64,000 nt of DNA from Vibrio crassostreae (GCF_024347415.1 NZ_AP025476.1:682001-746000); one strand, 5' to 3'. Counted from the stretch's first letter, positions 10,882 through 20,872 are shown. Numbers and translations: made by a program. The notes: generated from the letters alone by a model not told the origin.

Positions 10882-10932
10882 TGCACCAGCATGAAACATA
10901 GTTACATGATTGCTATGCACTCTATTGGTGTG
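10882..10932 (+). promoter_or_regulatory. Two putative NtrC (NRI) binding sites upstream of urtA
   Basis: The proximal site at 10916-10932, TGCACTCTATTGGTGTG, is close to the NtrC consensus TGCACYAWAWTGGTGCA. A weaker site starts at 10882 (TGCACCAGCATG). Their starts are 34 bp apart, about three helical turns, similar to the paired glnA enhancer sites. The proximal site is centred roughly 95 bp upstream of the start predicted from the sigma-54 element. Confidence 0.6.
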
Positions 10933-10992
10933 ATTTGTTTTTAAATTCTATAAATACAATGACTTATAAAATCATTAGTTAATTTTTAAGTT

Positions 10993-11008
10993 TGGCACTC
11001 TTCTTGTA
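10993..11008 (+). promoter_or_regulatory. Sigma-54 promoter for urtA
   Basis: TGGCAC (10993-10998), five bases, then TTGTA (11004-11008) matches the -24/-12 consensus TGGCAC-N5-TTGCA with one mismatch and exact spacing. Together with the upstream NtrC-like sites it points to control by nitrogen limitation. Confidence 0.65.
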
Positions 11009-11051
11009 ACTCTGTAATTGAATAACAAAAATACAATTATGGAGTAATATC

Positions 11052-12338
11052 ATGAACAAGGTGTTCAATTTATCGCTAGCTGCACTGTGTACAACACTTT
11101 CATTTTCTTCTGCATCAGTGCTTGCGGCTGACGAGACCATCAAGGTCGGCGTTCTGCATTCACTGTCTGGCACCATGGCGATCAGTGAAACCACGCTAAA
11201 AGATACCGTGTTAATGCTCATCGAAGAGCAGAACAAAAAGGGCGGTTTGCTGGGTAAAAAGCTAGAGCCTGTAGTCGTTGACCCTGCGTCAAACTGGCCT
11301 CTATTTGCTGAAAAAGCGCGTGAGCTTATCGAGAAAGAGAAGGTCGACGTGGTTTTCGGTGGTTGGACATCGGTATCTCGTAAATCCATGCTGCCGGTAT
11401 TCGAAGAGCTCAACAGCATCCTTTTCTACCCAGTTCAGTATGAAGGTGAAGAGTCTTCTAAAAACGTTTTCTACACGGGCGCAGCGCCAAACCAACAAGC
11501 GATTCCTGCCGTGGATTACTTAATGGAAGAGCTGGAAGTTGAGCGTTGGGTACTAGCAGGTACCGATTACGTTTACCCACGTACGACCAATAAGATCCTT
11601 GAAGCCTACCTAAAAGATAAAGGTGTCGCAGAAGAAGACATCATGATCAACTACACGCCATTTGGTCACTCTGATTGGCAATCTATTGTTTCAGACATCA
11701 AAAAGTTCGGTGAAGCAGGTAAGAAAACCGCAGTGGTTTCTACTGTGAACGGTGATGCGAACGTCCCTTTCTATAAAGAACTTGGCGCTCAAGGCATTTC
11801 ATCTGAAGACATCCCGGTTATTGCATTCTCTGTTGGTGAAGAAGAACTATCGGGTATGGATACTGAACCACTGGTTGGTCACCTTGCGGCGTGGAACTAC
11901 TTCATGAGTGTTGATACCGAAGCCAATGAAGAGTTTGTTGAAACGTGGCAGTCATTCATCAAGAGTGAAAAGCGTGTCACCAACGACCCAATGGAAGCGC
12001 ACTATGTTGGCTTCAACATGTGGGCGCAAGCGGTAACCAACGCGGGCACAACCGATCCTGAATCTGTACAAGATGCCTTGATTGGCGTGTCTGTTCCTAA
12101 CCTTTCTGGCGGCTACTCTACCATGCTGCCAAACCACCACATCACTAAACCTGTCTTGATCGGTGAAATCCAAGACGATGGTCAATTCGATATTGTTTGG
12201 GAAACCACAGGCCTTGTTGCGGGTGATGCTTGGTCTAGTTACTTACCTGAATCAGCGAAGCTGTTCTCTAGTTGGTCTAAGCCATTCTCATGTGGTGCGT
12301 TTAACGTCGAAACCAAGAAGTGTTCTGGCGGTAACTAG
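11052..12338 (+). CDS. urtA: UrtA, periplasmic urea-binding protein
   Basis: Solute-binding component of the UrtABCDE ABC importer. It has a classical signal peptide ending ASVLA-AD (about residue 26), then IKVGVLHSLSGTMAISE, typical of the branched-chain-amino-acid/urea (HAAT) binding-protein family. The C-terminal CGAF...KKC segment could form a disulfide. It is 428 aa. It leads the urt-ure block and is preceded by the sigma-54/NtrC signals; the urea assignment rests on synteny with urease. Confidence 0.95.
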   Translation: MNKVFNLSLAALCTTLSFSSASVLAADETIKVGVLHSLSGTMAISETTLKDTVLMLIEEQNKKGGLLGKKLEPVVVDPASNWPLFAEKARELIEKEKVDVVFGGWTSVSRKSMLPVFEELNSILFYPVQYEGEESSKNVFYTGAAPNQQAIPAVDYLMEELEVERWVLAGTDYVYPRTTNKILEAYLKDKGVAEEDIMINYTPFGHSDWQSIVSDIKKFGEAGKKTAVVSTVNGDANVPFYKELGAQGISSEDIPVIAFSVGEEELSGMDTEPLVGHLAAWNYFMSVDTEANEEFVETWQSFIKSEKRVTNDPMEAHYVGFNMWAQAVTNAGTTDPESVQDALIGVSVPNLSGGYSTMLPNHHITKPVLIGEIQDDGQFDIVWETTGLVAGDAWSSYLPESAKLFSSWSKPFSCGAFNVETKKCSGGN

Positions 12339-12358
12339 AGCGTTGATTTAGGAATATT

Positions 12359-12418
12359 GAGCCTTCTTGTTTGGGAAGAACGTCTCTCTGTATGAGGTGT
12401 AGCAAACGGAAGGCTCAT
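12359..12418 (+). promoter_or_regulatory. Intercistronic hairpin between urtA and urtB
   Basis: TGAGCCTTC..GTTTG pairs with CAAAC..GAAGGCTCA across a loop of about 30 bases, with no T-run. Such hairpins often protect the upstream binding-protein mRNA and lower expression of the permease genes; that role is inferred. Confidence 0.55.
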
Positions 12419-12498
12419 CGTTTCAACTAACAATAATTCTCCACATGTCCATTGAGCAAAAATAACAATATCTAGCTAGGTGGATTAAGGAAGCAGGG

Positions 12499-14127
12499 AT
12501 GAAAAACGTATTGAACGTATTTAAGGCGCTATTGCTTATGGCAGTCAGTGCTCAGTTGGCTTTTGCTGGAATAACGGATGAAGCTAGCTTTACCAAGGCG
12601 TTAGTTGGTAAGAAAACATCGGATAAAGAATTGGCTATCGATTGGGTCATTGAGGCACAAACGGAAGACGTGTCGAAACCTATTTTGGATGGCTGGTTAA
12701 ACGGAAATCTCTATTACTTTAATGACAAACAGAGCGAGCAATATAAACAGCTCTACCTGATTCAAAGCATTAAAACAGCAACCTCGGCTCAGTCGGTGTG
12801 GGATGAGTCAAGCCTCAGTATCGAGAATGCTAGGCAGTTTAAGAAGGTTCGCGTGAACAACAAGCTTCGCGGGATCTTGCGTGGGGAAATTGCCTCGATT
12901 GGACTGAACAGCAGTAACCCAGATACACGTTATAAAGCGGTTCTGGATCTGCTCGGTACCAAAGATCCTGACATTATCGATCGTTTAGCTGTGCTGAGAA
13001 CCAGTGAGTCAGAGGGCAAAGTCGCTGAGTTGATGGACTTGTCGTTAGCCATTTTCACCTCTCTTGATAAGAGCGCCACAATTGAAGCTCGTGTGGCTTC
13101 AATTGAACGAGTTGGCGACTTCAAACAATCCGTCGTGCTAAAGACGCTAAACCAGCTGCTCAACAGCGAACAAGATCCAAAGGTCTTGGCTGCAACTGAA
13201 CGTGCAATGGACGATTATCAACAGAGCCAAGCACTCTATTCGGGTGTTGAGACCGTGTTCTTTGGCTTGAGCTTGGGCTCTGTGTTGGTGTTGGCAGGCA
13301 TAGGCTTGGCGATCACTTTTGGTGTGATGGGCGTAATCAACATGGCCCATGGCGAGCTGATCATGATTGGCGCTTACACCACCTATGTACTTCAGTTGCT
13401 AATGCCGAACCACATCGGTTTAGCGCTGATTCTATCTATTCCGGCTGCATTTATTGTGTCTGGTCTGGTCGGTATTGCGATTGAGCGCAGTGTGATTCGT
13501 CATCTCTACGGCCGTCCACTGGAAACCTTACTCGCGACCTTCGGTATTAGCTTGATCTTGCAACAAGCCGTTCGCTCTATTTTCTCTCCACTTAACCGCT
13601 CAGTGAGCACGCCTGAATGGATGTCTGGCGCACTTCAATTGAACCCAATGTTATCTCTGACCTACAACCGACTTTATATCATCCTGTTTTGTGGTTTGGT
13701 GTTTATGGGCTTGTTGATGGTTCTGAAAAAGACACCACTAGGTTTACAGGTTCGTGCCGTTTCTCAAAACCGTGGTATGGCGCGTGCGATGGGTATTCGA
13801 TCTGAACGAGTTGATGCGATGACCTTTGGTTTAGGTTCTGGCGTAGCGGGTGTCGCGGGTGTCGCACTGTCTCAGTTGACTAACGTTGGCCCGAATATGG
13901 GGCAAGCGTACATCATCGATTCTTTCATGGTGGTGGTGTTCGGCGGAGTCGGCAACTTGTGGGGAACACTCGTCGCAGGCTTAAGTCTTGGTTTATTCAA
14001 TAAGATCTTAGAGCCCTGGGCTGGCGCAGTACTAGCTAAGATTTTAGTACTGGTTTTCATCATTCTATTTATTCAAAAACGCCCACGCGGATTGTTCCCG
14101 CAACGTGGTCGTGCGGCTGAAGGTTAA
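12499..14127 (+). CDS. urtB: UrtB, urea ABC transporter permease
   Basis: Inner-membrane permease of the LivH type. The protein (542 aa) has a signal peptide and a long, probably periplasmic, helical-repeat-like N-terminal region (to about residue 240). Multiple transmembrane helices follow, starting near VFFGLSLGSVLVLAGIGLAI. The extended N-terminus is usual for proteobacterial UrtB and absent from LivH. Permease-loop sequences such as GLGSGVAGVAG are intact. It is followed 10 bp later by urtC. Confidence 0.95.
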   Translation: MKNVLNVFKALLLMAVSAQLAFAGITDEASFTKALVGKKTSDKELAIDWVIEAQTEDVSKPILDGWLNGNLYYFNDKQSEQYKQLYLIQSIKTATSAQSVWDESSLSIENARQFKKVRVNNKLRGILRGEIASIGLNSSNPDTRYKAVLDLLGTKDPDIIDRLAVLRTSESEGKVAELMDLSLAIFTSLDKSATIEARVASIERVGDFKQSVVLKTLNQLLNSEQDPKVLAATERAMDDYQQSQALYSGVETVFFGLSLGSVLVLAGIGLAITFGVMGVINMAHGELIMIGAYTTYVLQLLMPNHIGLALILSIPAAFIVSGLVGIAIERSVIRHLYGRPLETLLATFGISLILQQAVRSIFSPLNRSVSTPEWMSGALQLNPMLSLTYNRLYIILFCGLVFMGLLMVLKKTPLGLQVRAVSQNRGMARAMGIRSERVDAMTFGLGSGVAGVAGVALSQLTNVGPNMGQAYIIDSFMVVVFGGVGNLWGTLVAGLSLGLFNKILEPWAGAVLAKILVLVFIILFIQKRPRGLFPQRGRAAEG

Positions 14128-14137
14128 GGACAACATC

Positions 14138-15310
14138 ATGCAGTCTAAATCATTTGTACTTTCGGCGATGCGTGGTGATAAAGGTGGCCAACTGACCATC
14201 CTTGCTATTCTTGCGGCCGTGATTCTTATTCCACTGGCTAACACCATGTTGCCAAGTGGACACCCACTTCATGTTGAGACCTTCACTATCTCACTAATGG
14301 GCAAATACTTGAGCTATGCGATGTTGGCTTTGGCGCTCGATCTGGTGTGGGGCTACCTCGGAATACTGAGCCTAGGCCACGGCGCTTTCTTTGCGCTTGG
14401 CGGTTATGCGATGGGCATGTACTTAATGCGTCAGATTGGTGACCGTGGGGTTTATGGTGATCCAATCCTACCTGACTTTATGGTGTTCCTTGATTGGTCA
14501 GTGTTGCCGTGGTTTTGGCAGGGCTTTGATCAGTTCTGGTTCGCTTGTCTGATGGTGGTGTTGGTGCCGGGCGCATTGGCTTATTTGTTCGGTTATCTGG
14601 CTTTTCGCTCTCGTGTGTCAGGGGTTTACCTCTCTATCATGACTCAGGCATTAACTTACGCATTGATGTTGGCGTTCTTCCGCAACGAGATGGGCTTTGG
14701 TGGTAACAACGGATTGACGGATTTCAAAGACATCATCGGCCTGAGCTTGCAGAGTGATGCCGTTAAGATTGGCCTGTTTGTCGCGACGGGTATCTCGCTG
14801 ATCCTAAGCTACATCGCGTGTCGAATGGTAGTGACCAGTCGATTAGGTCGTGTGGCACTGGCGATTCGTGATACCGAGTCTCGTACTCGTTTTATGGGGT
14901 ACGACGTCGATGGTATCAAGTTATGGGTCTTCGTTTTGTCTGCAGTTATCGCGGGGATTGCGGGTGCTTTATATGTTCCTCAAGTCGGCATCATCAACCC
15001 GGGAGAGTTTGCGCCACTTAACTCGATTGAGATTGTGGTTTGGGTTGCATTGGGCGGTCGCGCCACTCTGTTTGGTGCCATTGTTGGTGCGTTGATCATC
15101 AACTACGCCAAGAGCTGGTTTACGGTTGAATTCCCAGAGGTGTGGCTTTTCGCTCTAGGTGGTCTATTCGTTCTCTCGACCATGTACTTCCCACAAGGTG
15201 TGATTGGCTTTGTCAGTGAAAAGTGGCAACAGTTACGCAAGGCATCGAATTCAAAAGGCGAAGGACAAGGTAAGGATGATCAACATAAAGGCAAGGAGGT
15301 GATCGCATGA
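14138..15310 (+). CDS. urtC: UrtC, urea ABC transporter permease
   Basis: Second permease (LivM type) of the urea importer, 390 aa, with about nine to ten hydrophobic segments. The ATG at 14138 was chosen because AAGGA precedes it by 7 bases and the urtB stop is just upstream; an in-frame GTG at 14105 lies inside urtB. The LivM hallmark ALAIRDTESRTRFMGYDV, which contacts the ATPases, is present. The 3' end overlaps urtD by 4 bp (ATGA), indicating translational coupling. Confidence 0.95.
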   Translation: MQSKSFVLSAMRGDKGGQLTILAILAAVILIPLANTMLPSGHPLHVETFTISLMGKYLSYAMLALALDLVWGYLGILSLGHGAFFALGGYAMGMYLMRQIGDRGVYGDPILPDFMVFLDWSVLPWFWQGFDQFWFACLMVVLVPGALAYLFGYLAFRSRVSGVYLSIMTQALTYALMLAFFRNEMGFGGNNGLTDFKDIIGLSLQSDAVKIGLFVATGISLILSYIACRMVVTSRLGRVALAIRDTESRTRFMGYDVDGIKLWVFVLSAVIAGIAGALYVPQVGIINPGEFAPLNSIEIVVWVALGGRATLFGAIVGALIINYAKSWFTVEFPEVWLFALGGLFVLSTMYFPQGVIGFVSEKWQQLRKASNSKGEGQGKDDQHKGKEVIA

Positions 15311-16149
15311 CCACATTTAATAGCGTAAAGGAATCGGTTCAGGCGTTCACTCGTCGAGACGAAGTTTTTGATTACCTCAAACCCGATGTTCATCCAGCCA
15401 TCGATACCCGTCACAACGTGTTGTTGTACGTGGAAGGCGTTAATAAAAGCTTCGATGGTTTCCAAGCGATAAACGACCTCAATCTTTATATCAAAGAGGG
15501 CGAACTGCGCTGCATCATCGGTCCGAATGGTGCAGGTAAAACCACCATGATGGACATCATTACAGGCAAGACTAAGCCCGATACTGGAGAAGTGTGGCTA
15601 GGTTCGAACATCAATCTACTCAAGATGAACGAAGCTGAAATTGCTAATGCAGGTGTTGGACGCAAGTTCCAAAAGCCGACGGTAATTGAATGTTTAACCG
15701 TGTGGCAGAACCTTGAATTAGCCATGGCAGGTGATCGCTCGGTGTGGGCGACTTTCACTGCGGTGATGTCTGGCGAGCAGAAAGACAAACTGACCTTTGT
15801 GCTTGAGCTGATTCATTTAAAAGACGAAGCGGCTAACTTGGCAGGCAACCTGTCTCACGGGCAAAAGCAGTGGTTAGAGATCGGCATGTTACTGATGCAA
15901 AACCCTAGGCTGTTGCTGGTGGATGAACCCGTTGCAGGTATGACTCACCAAGAGATGGACCGCACATCTGAGTTGCTTAACTCACTGGCAGGTAAGCACT
16001 CAGTGGTCGTGGTTGAACACGATATGGATTTCGTGCGCTCTATCGCCAGTCATGTGACGGTGTTGCACCAAGGTCACGTGTTGGCAGAAGGCACCATGGA
16101 CCAAGTGCAGGCTCACCCTGAAGTTAAACAAGTTTATCTTGGAGAATAG
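15307..16149 (+). CDS. urtD: UrtD, urea ABC transporter ATPase
   Basis: LivG-type ATPase, 280 aa. Walker A is GPNGAGKTT, the signature NLSHGQKQWLEIGM, Walker B LLLVDEPVAGM and the H-loop VVVEHDMDFV. As in other UrtD proteins, an N-terminal extension of about 40 residues precedes the ABC domain. It forms the ATPase heterodimer with UrtE. Confidence 0.95.
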   Translation: MTTFNSVKESVQAFTRRDEVFDYLKPDVHPAIDTRHNVLLYVEGVNKSFDGFQAINDLNLYIKEGELRCIIGPNGAGKTTMMDIITGKTKPDTGEVWLGSNINLLKMNEAEIANAGVGRKFQKPTVIECLTVWQNLELAMAGDRSVWATFTAVMSGEQKDKLTFVLELIHLKDEAANLAGNLSHGQKQWLEIGMLLMQNPRLLLVDEPVAGMTHQEMDRTSELLNSLAGKHSVVVVEHDMDFVRSIASHVTVLHQGHVLAEGTMDQVQAHPEVKQVYLGE

Positions 16150-16150
16150 G

Positions 16151-16846
16151 ATGCTAGAGGTTAAATCAGTTAATCAATATTACGGTGAGAGCCACACCTT
16201 ATGGGACTTGGATATGCAGATCCCAGAAGGCAAATGCACGGTGTTAATGGGCCGCAATGGCGTCGGTAAAACCACCTTGCTGCAATGTATCATGGGGCTG
16301 ATTAAGGTTGAAAGTGGTGACATCTCTTTATCGGGTGAGTCGCTACTAAAAACCGACGCCGAGGATCGTCCTCGCCAAGGGATCGGTTATGTGCCGCAAG
16401 GTCGTCAGATATTCCCGATGCTCACGGTTCAAGAAAATCTAGAGGTTGGTTTGCCGATTCGAGAGAAGGGCGATCGTAAGATTCCAGAGTTCATCTTCGA
16501 TATCTTCCCTGTCTTGAAAGAGATGCTACATCGCCGCGGTGGTGACTTATCTGGTGGTCAGCAGCAGCAACTCGCAATTGGGCGTGCGTTGGTGGTTAAT
16601 CCAAAGCTATTGATCTTGGATGAACCAACAGAAGGTATTCAGCCCAATATTGTGCAAGAGATTGGAGACATCATTCGTATGCTCAACGAGAAGATGGGAC
16701 TCACGGTTCTGTTGGTTGAGCAGAAGCTGCCATTTGCTAGAAAGGTCGGTGACCGTTTTTGTATTCTCGACCGTGGGCGTCAGGTGGCTGAAGGTGAAAT
16801 GAAAGGGCTCAATGAGTCCTTGATTAAGGAGTACCTAACCGTATGA
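16151..16846 (+). CDS. urtE: UrtE, urea ABC transporter ATPase
   Basis: LivF-type ATPase, 231 aa. Walker A is GRNGVGKTT, the signature LSGGQQQQLAIGRAL, Walker B LLILDEPTEGIQPN and the H-loop LLVEQ. The ATG at 16151 follows GGAG by 6 bases; an in-frame TTG at 16139 is less likely. It starts one base after the urtD stop and overlaps ureD by 4 bp (ATGA), tying transport to urease assembly. Confidence 0.95.
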   Translation: MLEVKSVNQYYGESHTLWDLDMQIPEGKCTVLMGRNGVGKTTLLQCIMGLIKVESGDISLSGESLLKTDAEDRPRQGIGYVPQGRQIFPMLTVQENLEVGLPIREKGDRKIPEFIFDIFPVLKEMLHRRGGDLSGGQQQQLAIGRALVVNPKLLILDEPTEGIQPNIVQEIGDIIRMLNEKMGLTVLLVEQKLPFARKVGDRFCILDRGRQVAEGEMKGLNESLIKEYLTV

Positions 16847-17790
16847 ATTCTCTCTTTTCTCCGAATGAAGTAAGGAACGCTTCTTTAGTAGAAGCCTTGT
16901 CTCTGAATGAGACCATCGAACAAGATATTCGAGATGGTTGGCAAGCGAGCTTAAACCTCACCTTTGTCGACCGTGGTGACAAAACCGTATTAAAGAATCG
17001 TCAGCAGTCTGGTCCGCTTGCGGTGCAACGTCCCTTGTATCCTGATGGGGAAACGTGTCACACCTACTTACTTCATCCCCCCGGCGGAGTGGTAGGTGGT
17101 GACACTCTCAATCTTGAGGCAACCGTAGAAAGCGGTGCTCATACGTTGATCACCACACCCGGTGCGACCAAGTTCTATCGTTCTAACAATAAGTACGCCA
17201 AGCAGAAGCAAACCCTTCGCGTCAAGAAAGGTGCGCGCTTGGAATGGATGCCGCAAGAGAACATCTTTTTCCCCAATGCACACGTGCGCCTAGACACTGA
17301 AATTCGCCTAGAAAAGGGTGCACAGTTTTGGGGTTGGGAGATGCACTGTTTTGGACGACCTGCACAAAATGAGGGATTTGAGCGAGGTCACCTTGTTGGG
17401 AAAACGGAAATCTATCTTGATAATCAAAGGCTTCTTACTGAAGGTTTTAATTTTCACGGTGGCGATAAGTTGATGATAAATATGGGGTTACTTGATTTTT
17501 CAATGATGGGAACCTTTTATATCACCTCAAATGAGAAGCAAGATTTAGAGTTGGTACAGAGCTTGCTCTTATCTATTACACAGCAAGCTTCACAGCAATC
17601 AGTTACATCAAAAACGTCGAGTGAACCCACATTAATATTGGGCGCTACTCAGATAGAAGGATTGATTGTGGTGCGAGCCTTGGGTAATTGGAGTGAGGAC
17701 ATCCTCCAAGCCTTTGGTCAGATTTGGCAAGCAACTCGCTCTCATTTATGTGGTACGACTCCTGATTTACCAAGGATTTGGGCGACTTAG
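16843..17790 (+). CDS. ureD: UreD, urease accessory scaffold protein
   Basis: UreD (UreH) binds apo-urease and, with UreF and UreG, delivers nickel to the active site. Family motifs are visible: DRGDKTVLKNRQQSGPLAVQ, HPPGGVVGGD, TTPGATKFYRS and EWMPQE. It is 315 aa and complete. Its start overlaps urtE, and a terminator-like hairpin follows it. Confidence 0.95.
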   Translation: MNSLFSPNEVRNASLVEALSLNETIEQDIRDGWQASLNLTFVDRGDKTVLKNRQQSGPLAVQRPLYPDGETCHTYLLHPPGGVVGGDTLNLEATVESGAHTLITTPGATKFYRSNNKYAKQKQTLRVKKGARLEWMPQENIFFPNAHVRLDTEIRLEKGAQFWGWEMHCFGRPAQNEGFERGHLVGKTEIYLDNQRLLTEGFNFHGGDKLMINMGLLDFSMMGTFYITSNEKQDLELVQSLLLSITQQASQQSVTSKTSSEPTLILGATQIEGLIVVRALGNWSEDILQAFGQIWQATRSHLCGTTPDLPRIWAT

Positions 17791-17805
17791 CGATTAGCCC
17801 TATTT

Positions 17806-17842
17806 GTACCGGGGGCGCCTTCCGGCCCTCGGTACATTTTTT
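17806..17842 (+). terminator. Terminator-like hairpin between ureD and ureA
   Basis: The GC-rich inverted repeat GTACCGGGGGC / GCCCTCGGTAC is followed by ATTTTTTC. It looks like an intrinsic terminator inside the urease cluster. It may separate the urt-ureD transcript from ureABC or limit read-through. Confidence 0.7.
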
Positions 17843-17921
17843 CAAGCTTGCTGTGATTGAATCCCACTTACTCTCATGCGTTTTGAGCAATAAGAAAACA
17901 ACACTAACAGCGGGCGGCTAA

Positions 17922-18224
17922 ATGGAATTAACACCAAGAGAAAAAGATAAGCTACTTATCTTCTGCGCAGGAATGCTGGCACAGCAGCGCAAACAAAAAG
18001 GCTTAAAACTCAACTATCCAGAATCTATTGCGCTGATCAGCAGTGCCATTCTTGAAGGTGCCCGTGAGGGTAAAACCGTTTCGGAATTGATGGATTTTGG
18101 ACGCACACTGCTTACCGTCGATGACGTAATGGAGGGGATTCCTTCCATGATCCCAGATGTACAAGTCGAAGCTACTTTTCCTGATGGCACCAAGTTGGTG
18201 ACCGTTCATGAACCTATCGTGTAG
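17922..18224 (+). CDS. ureA: Urease gamma subunit
   Basis: Structural subunit of urease, which hydrolyses urea to ammonia and carbamate. It is 100 aa and starts [20 protein letters not shown], as in other UreA. The motifs [11 protein letters not shown] and [11 protein letters not shown] are present. It is separate from ureB, as usual for gammaproteobacteria, and is followed 11 bp later by ureB. Confidence 0.97.
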   Translation: MELTPREKDKLLIFCAGMLAQQRKQKGLKLNYPESIALISSAILEGAREGKTVSELMDFGRTLLTVDDVMEGIPSMIPDVQVEATFPDGTKLVTVHEPIV

Positions 18225-18235
18225 GGAGAAGTAAT

Positions 18236-18571
18236 ATGGCTGGTTCCACCAAACAATATTCAGGCTTCGTACCCGGAAAAGTAGAAACCGCTCCCGGTGA
18301 CATCACTCTCAATGAAGGTCGAGACACGACGTCCGTAAAGGTTCAAAACATTGGCGATCGTCCTGTTCAAATTGGCTCTCATTACCACTTCTATGAAGCA
18401 AACCCTTCGCTGATTTTTGATCGAGAAGCCACTAAAGGTTTTCGACTCAATATCCCAGCAGGCACCGCCACCCGTTTTGAACCGGGTCAGTCGCGCAGCG
18501 TCGAGTTAGTGCGTTACGCCGGTAAGTTAGAGATCTACGGCTTCCAAGGGAAAGTGATGGGCAAGCTCTAA
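18236..18571 (+). CDS. ureB: Urease beta subunit
   Basis: Structural subunit, 111 aa. The conserved segments [15 protein letters not shown] and [12 protein letters not shown] are intact. It lies between ureA and ureC in an operon with short spacing. Confidence 0.97.
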   Translation: MAGSTKQYSGFVPGKVETAPGDITLNEGRDTTSVKVQNIGDRPVQIGSHYHFYEANPSLIFDREATKGFRLNIPAGTATRFEPGQSRSVELVRYAGKLEIYGFQGKVMGKL

Positions 18572-18611
18572 GCGCTCTCACGGAAACAATGAAAATAACA
18601 AAGGATTGAAC

Positions 18612-20315
18612 ATGGCGACGATATCCAGACAGGCTTATGCCGAAATGTTTGGGCCAACAGTCGGAGACCGAGTGCGTCTTGCTGACACCGATTTATGGCT
18701 AGAAGTTGAAAAGGATTACACCGTATACGGTGACGAAGTGAAGTTCGGCGGCGGTAAAGTGATTCGTGATGGACAAGGGCAAAGTCAACGTCCAAGTGCC
18801 GAAACTCCTGATTTGGTGATCACCAATGCGATTGTTTTGGACTACTGGGGCATCGTAAAAGCCGATGTCGCTATCAAAGACGGCCGAGTTCAAGCGTTGG
18901 GTAAAGCGGGTAACCCCGATGTTCAACCGGGCGTCGATATAGTGATTGGTCCGGGCACAGAGATTTTAGCAGGTGAAGGTTCGATCCTCACGGCAGGTGG
19001 CATCGACTCACACATCCACTTTATCTGCCCACAGCAGATTGAAGAAGCGTTGGCGTCGGGTGTGACGACCATGATAGGTGGTGGCACGGGGCCAAACACC
19101 GGAACCAACGCAACCACATGTACACCGGGTCCGTGGAACATGCACCGTATGTTGGAATCACTCGATCAATTCCCAATGAACTTTGGTTTGTTAGGTAAGG
19201 GCAATGCGAGCCAACCGGAAGCATTGCGTGAGCAAGTGGCAGCGGGTGCTGTAGGGTTGAAGTTGCACGAAGACTGGGGAACAACACCCGCGTCAATCGA
19301 TACTTGCTTGAGTGTTGCTGACGAGATGGACGTACAAGTTGCGATTCACACTGACACATTGAACGAATCGGGTTTTGTTGAATCGACACTTGGTGCCATC
19401 GGTGACCGCGTGATTCATACCTATCACACCGAAGGAGCGGGCGGAGGTCATGCTCCCGATATCATCCGTGCTGCAGGTGAGCCGAACGTTCTGCCTTCTT
19501 CTACCAACCCAACACGACCTTACACCGTCAATACAGTCGATGAGCATTTGGATATGCTGATGGTGTGTCACCATTTATCACCTTCGATTGCTGAAGATGT
19601 CGCGTTCGCTGAATCGCGTATTCGCCGTGAAACCATTGCCGCCGAAGACATTCTTCATGACTTAGGCGCCTTTTCGATGATCGCTTCGGATTCACAGGCA
19701 ATGGGGCGCGTAGGCGAGGTAGTAACACGCACTTGGCAAACTGCACACAAGATGAAAGTGCAGCGTGGCAGCCTAAAAGAAGATTCCGACTACAGTGATA
19801 ACTTCCGCCTAAGACGTTATGTCGCTAAGTACACCATTAACCCTGCGATCACGCACGGCATGGCACATGAGATCGGCTCTATCGAAGCAGGAAAGCTTGC
19901 GGATCTAGTGCTGTGGAAACCAGCCTTCTTTGGTGTCAAACCGAGTGTGATTTTAAAAGGTGGCATGATCGCGATGGCACCGATGGGTGACCCTAACGCT
20001 TCAATCCCAACACCTCAGCCCGTTCACTATCGCTCGATGTTTGGTAGCTATGGCAAGGCATGTCAGAACACATCGATGCTATTTGTTTCCAAAGAAGCCA
20101 AGGCACAAAATATCGATAAGCAGTTGGGTTTACAGAGCCTGATTGGCGTAGTCAGTAACTGCCGAAACATCAGTAAAGCGGACATGAAGCTTAACGATTG
20201 GATGCCGAAGCTCGAAGTTGATTCTCAGACTTATCAAGTGCGTGCTGACGGTGAACTGCTGACGTGTGAGCCTGCTGAAGAACTACCAATGGCTCAAAGA
20301 TATTTTCTATTTTAA
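18612..20315 (+). CDS. ureC: Urease alpha (catalytic) subunit
   Basis: Ni-dependent catalytic subunit, 567 aa. The nickel-ligand motif HIHFI, the carbamylated-lysine motif [22 protein letters not shown], the mobile flap with the catalytic histidine ([17 protein letters not shown]) and the SDSQAMGR loop are all present, so it should be active. The ATG at 18612 was chosen (GGATTGAAC upstream); an in-frame TTG at 18606 would add two residues. Confidence 0.98.
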   Translation: MATISRQAYAEMFGPTVGDRVRLADTDLWLEVEKDYTVYGDEVKFGGGKVIRDGQGQSQRPSAETPDLVITNAIVLDYWGIVKADVAIKDGRVQALGKAGNPDVQPGVDIVIGPGTEILAGEGSILTAGGIDSHIHFICPQQIEEALASGVTTMIGGGTGPNTGTNATTCTPGPWNMHRMLESLDQFPMNFGLLGKGNASQPEALREQVAAGAVGLKLHEDWGTTPASIDTCLSVADEMDVQVAIHTDTLNESGFVESTLGAIGDRVIHTYHTEGAGGGHAPDIIRAAGEPNVLPSSTNPTRPYTVNTVDEHLDMLMVCHHLSPSIAEDVAFAESRIRRETIAAEDILHDLGAFSMIASDSQAMGRVGEVVTRTWQTAHKMKVQRGSLKEDSDYSDNFRLRRYVAKYTINPAITHGMAHEIGSIEAGKLADLVLWKPAFFGVKPSVILKGGMIAMAPMGDPNASIPTPQPVHYRSMFGSYGKACQNTSMLFVSKEAKAQNIDKQLGLQSLIGVVSNCRNISKADMKLNDWMPKLEVDSQTYQVRADGELLTCEPAEELPMAQRYFLF

Positions 20316-20419
20316 TAGCTCGGCTGAAGGCTCTTATTTGAAGTCTTTGCCTGAGGGCTTTTGACTGAAGACTCTTATTTTGAACGTTATAAATCTCACA
20401 AGGAGATTGAGGTAATAGC

Positions 20420-20872
20420 ATGATTGAACTGACTCAACTGAATACTCAAATACAAAATGCACCGGACGGCTATTTAAGCCTGCCTATCGATAGCCGTATT
20501 AAAAGCCGTCTTAAGGTGATACTCGATGATGGGCGCAATGCTGGATTGTTTCTACCACGCGGTCATATCTTGCGTGGCGGTGAACAATTAACTAGTGAGT
20601 GTGGCTTAACTGTCGAAGTGAAAGCGGCGCCGGAAACCGTGTCGACCGTTTACTGTGAAGACTCGCATCTGTTAACTCGTGTTGCTTATCACCTTGGTAA
20701 CCGACATGTTCCGCTGCAAGTGGAAGCGGGCTGGGTTCGTTATCAACACGACCATGTTTTGGATGAAATGGTTGAAGGTTTGGGCGCAACAGTGACGACC
20801 GAAAAACAACCGTTTGAACCAGAAGGCGGCGCTTATGGCGGTCGCTCTGGTGGTCATCATCACCATCATTAA
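20420..20872 (+). CDS. ureE: UreE, nickel metallochaperone
   Basis: Delivers Ni(II) to the UreG/UreF/UreD complex. It is 150 aa, with the UreE core RGHILRGGEQL and LGNRHVPLQVE. The histidine-rich C-terminus (GGHHHHH) is typical of nickel-storing UreE. The 104-bp gap from ureC holds an imperfect direct repeat (TGAAGGCTCTTATTT and TGAAGACTCTTATTT) of unknown meaning. Confidence 0.95.
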   Translation: MIELTQLNTQIQNAPDGYLSLPIDSRIKSRLKVILDDGRNAGLFLPRGHILRGGEQLTSECGLTVEVKAAPETVSTVYCEDSHLLTRVAYHLGNRHVPLQVEAGWVRYQHDHVLDEMVEGLGATVTTEKQPFEPEGGAYGGRSGGHHHHH

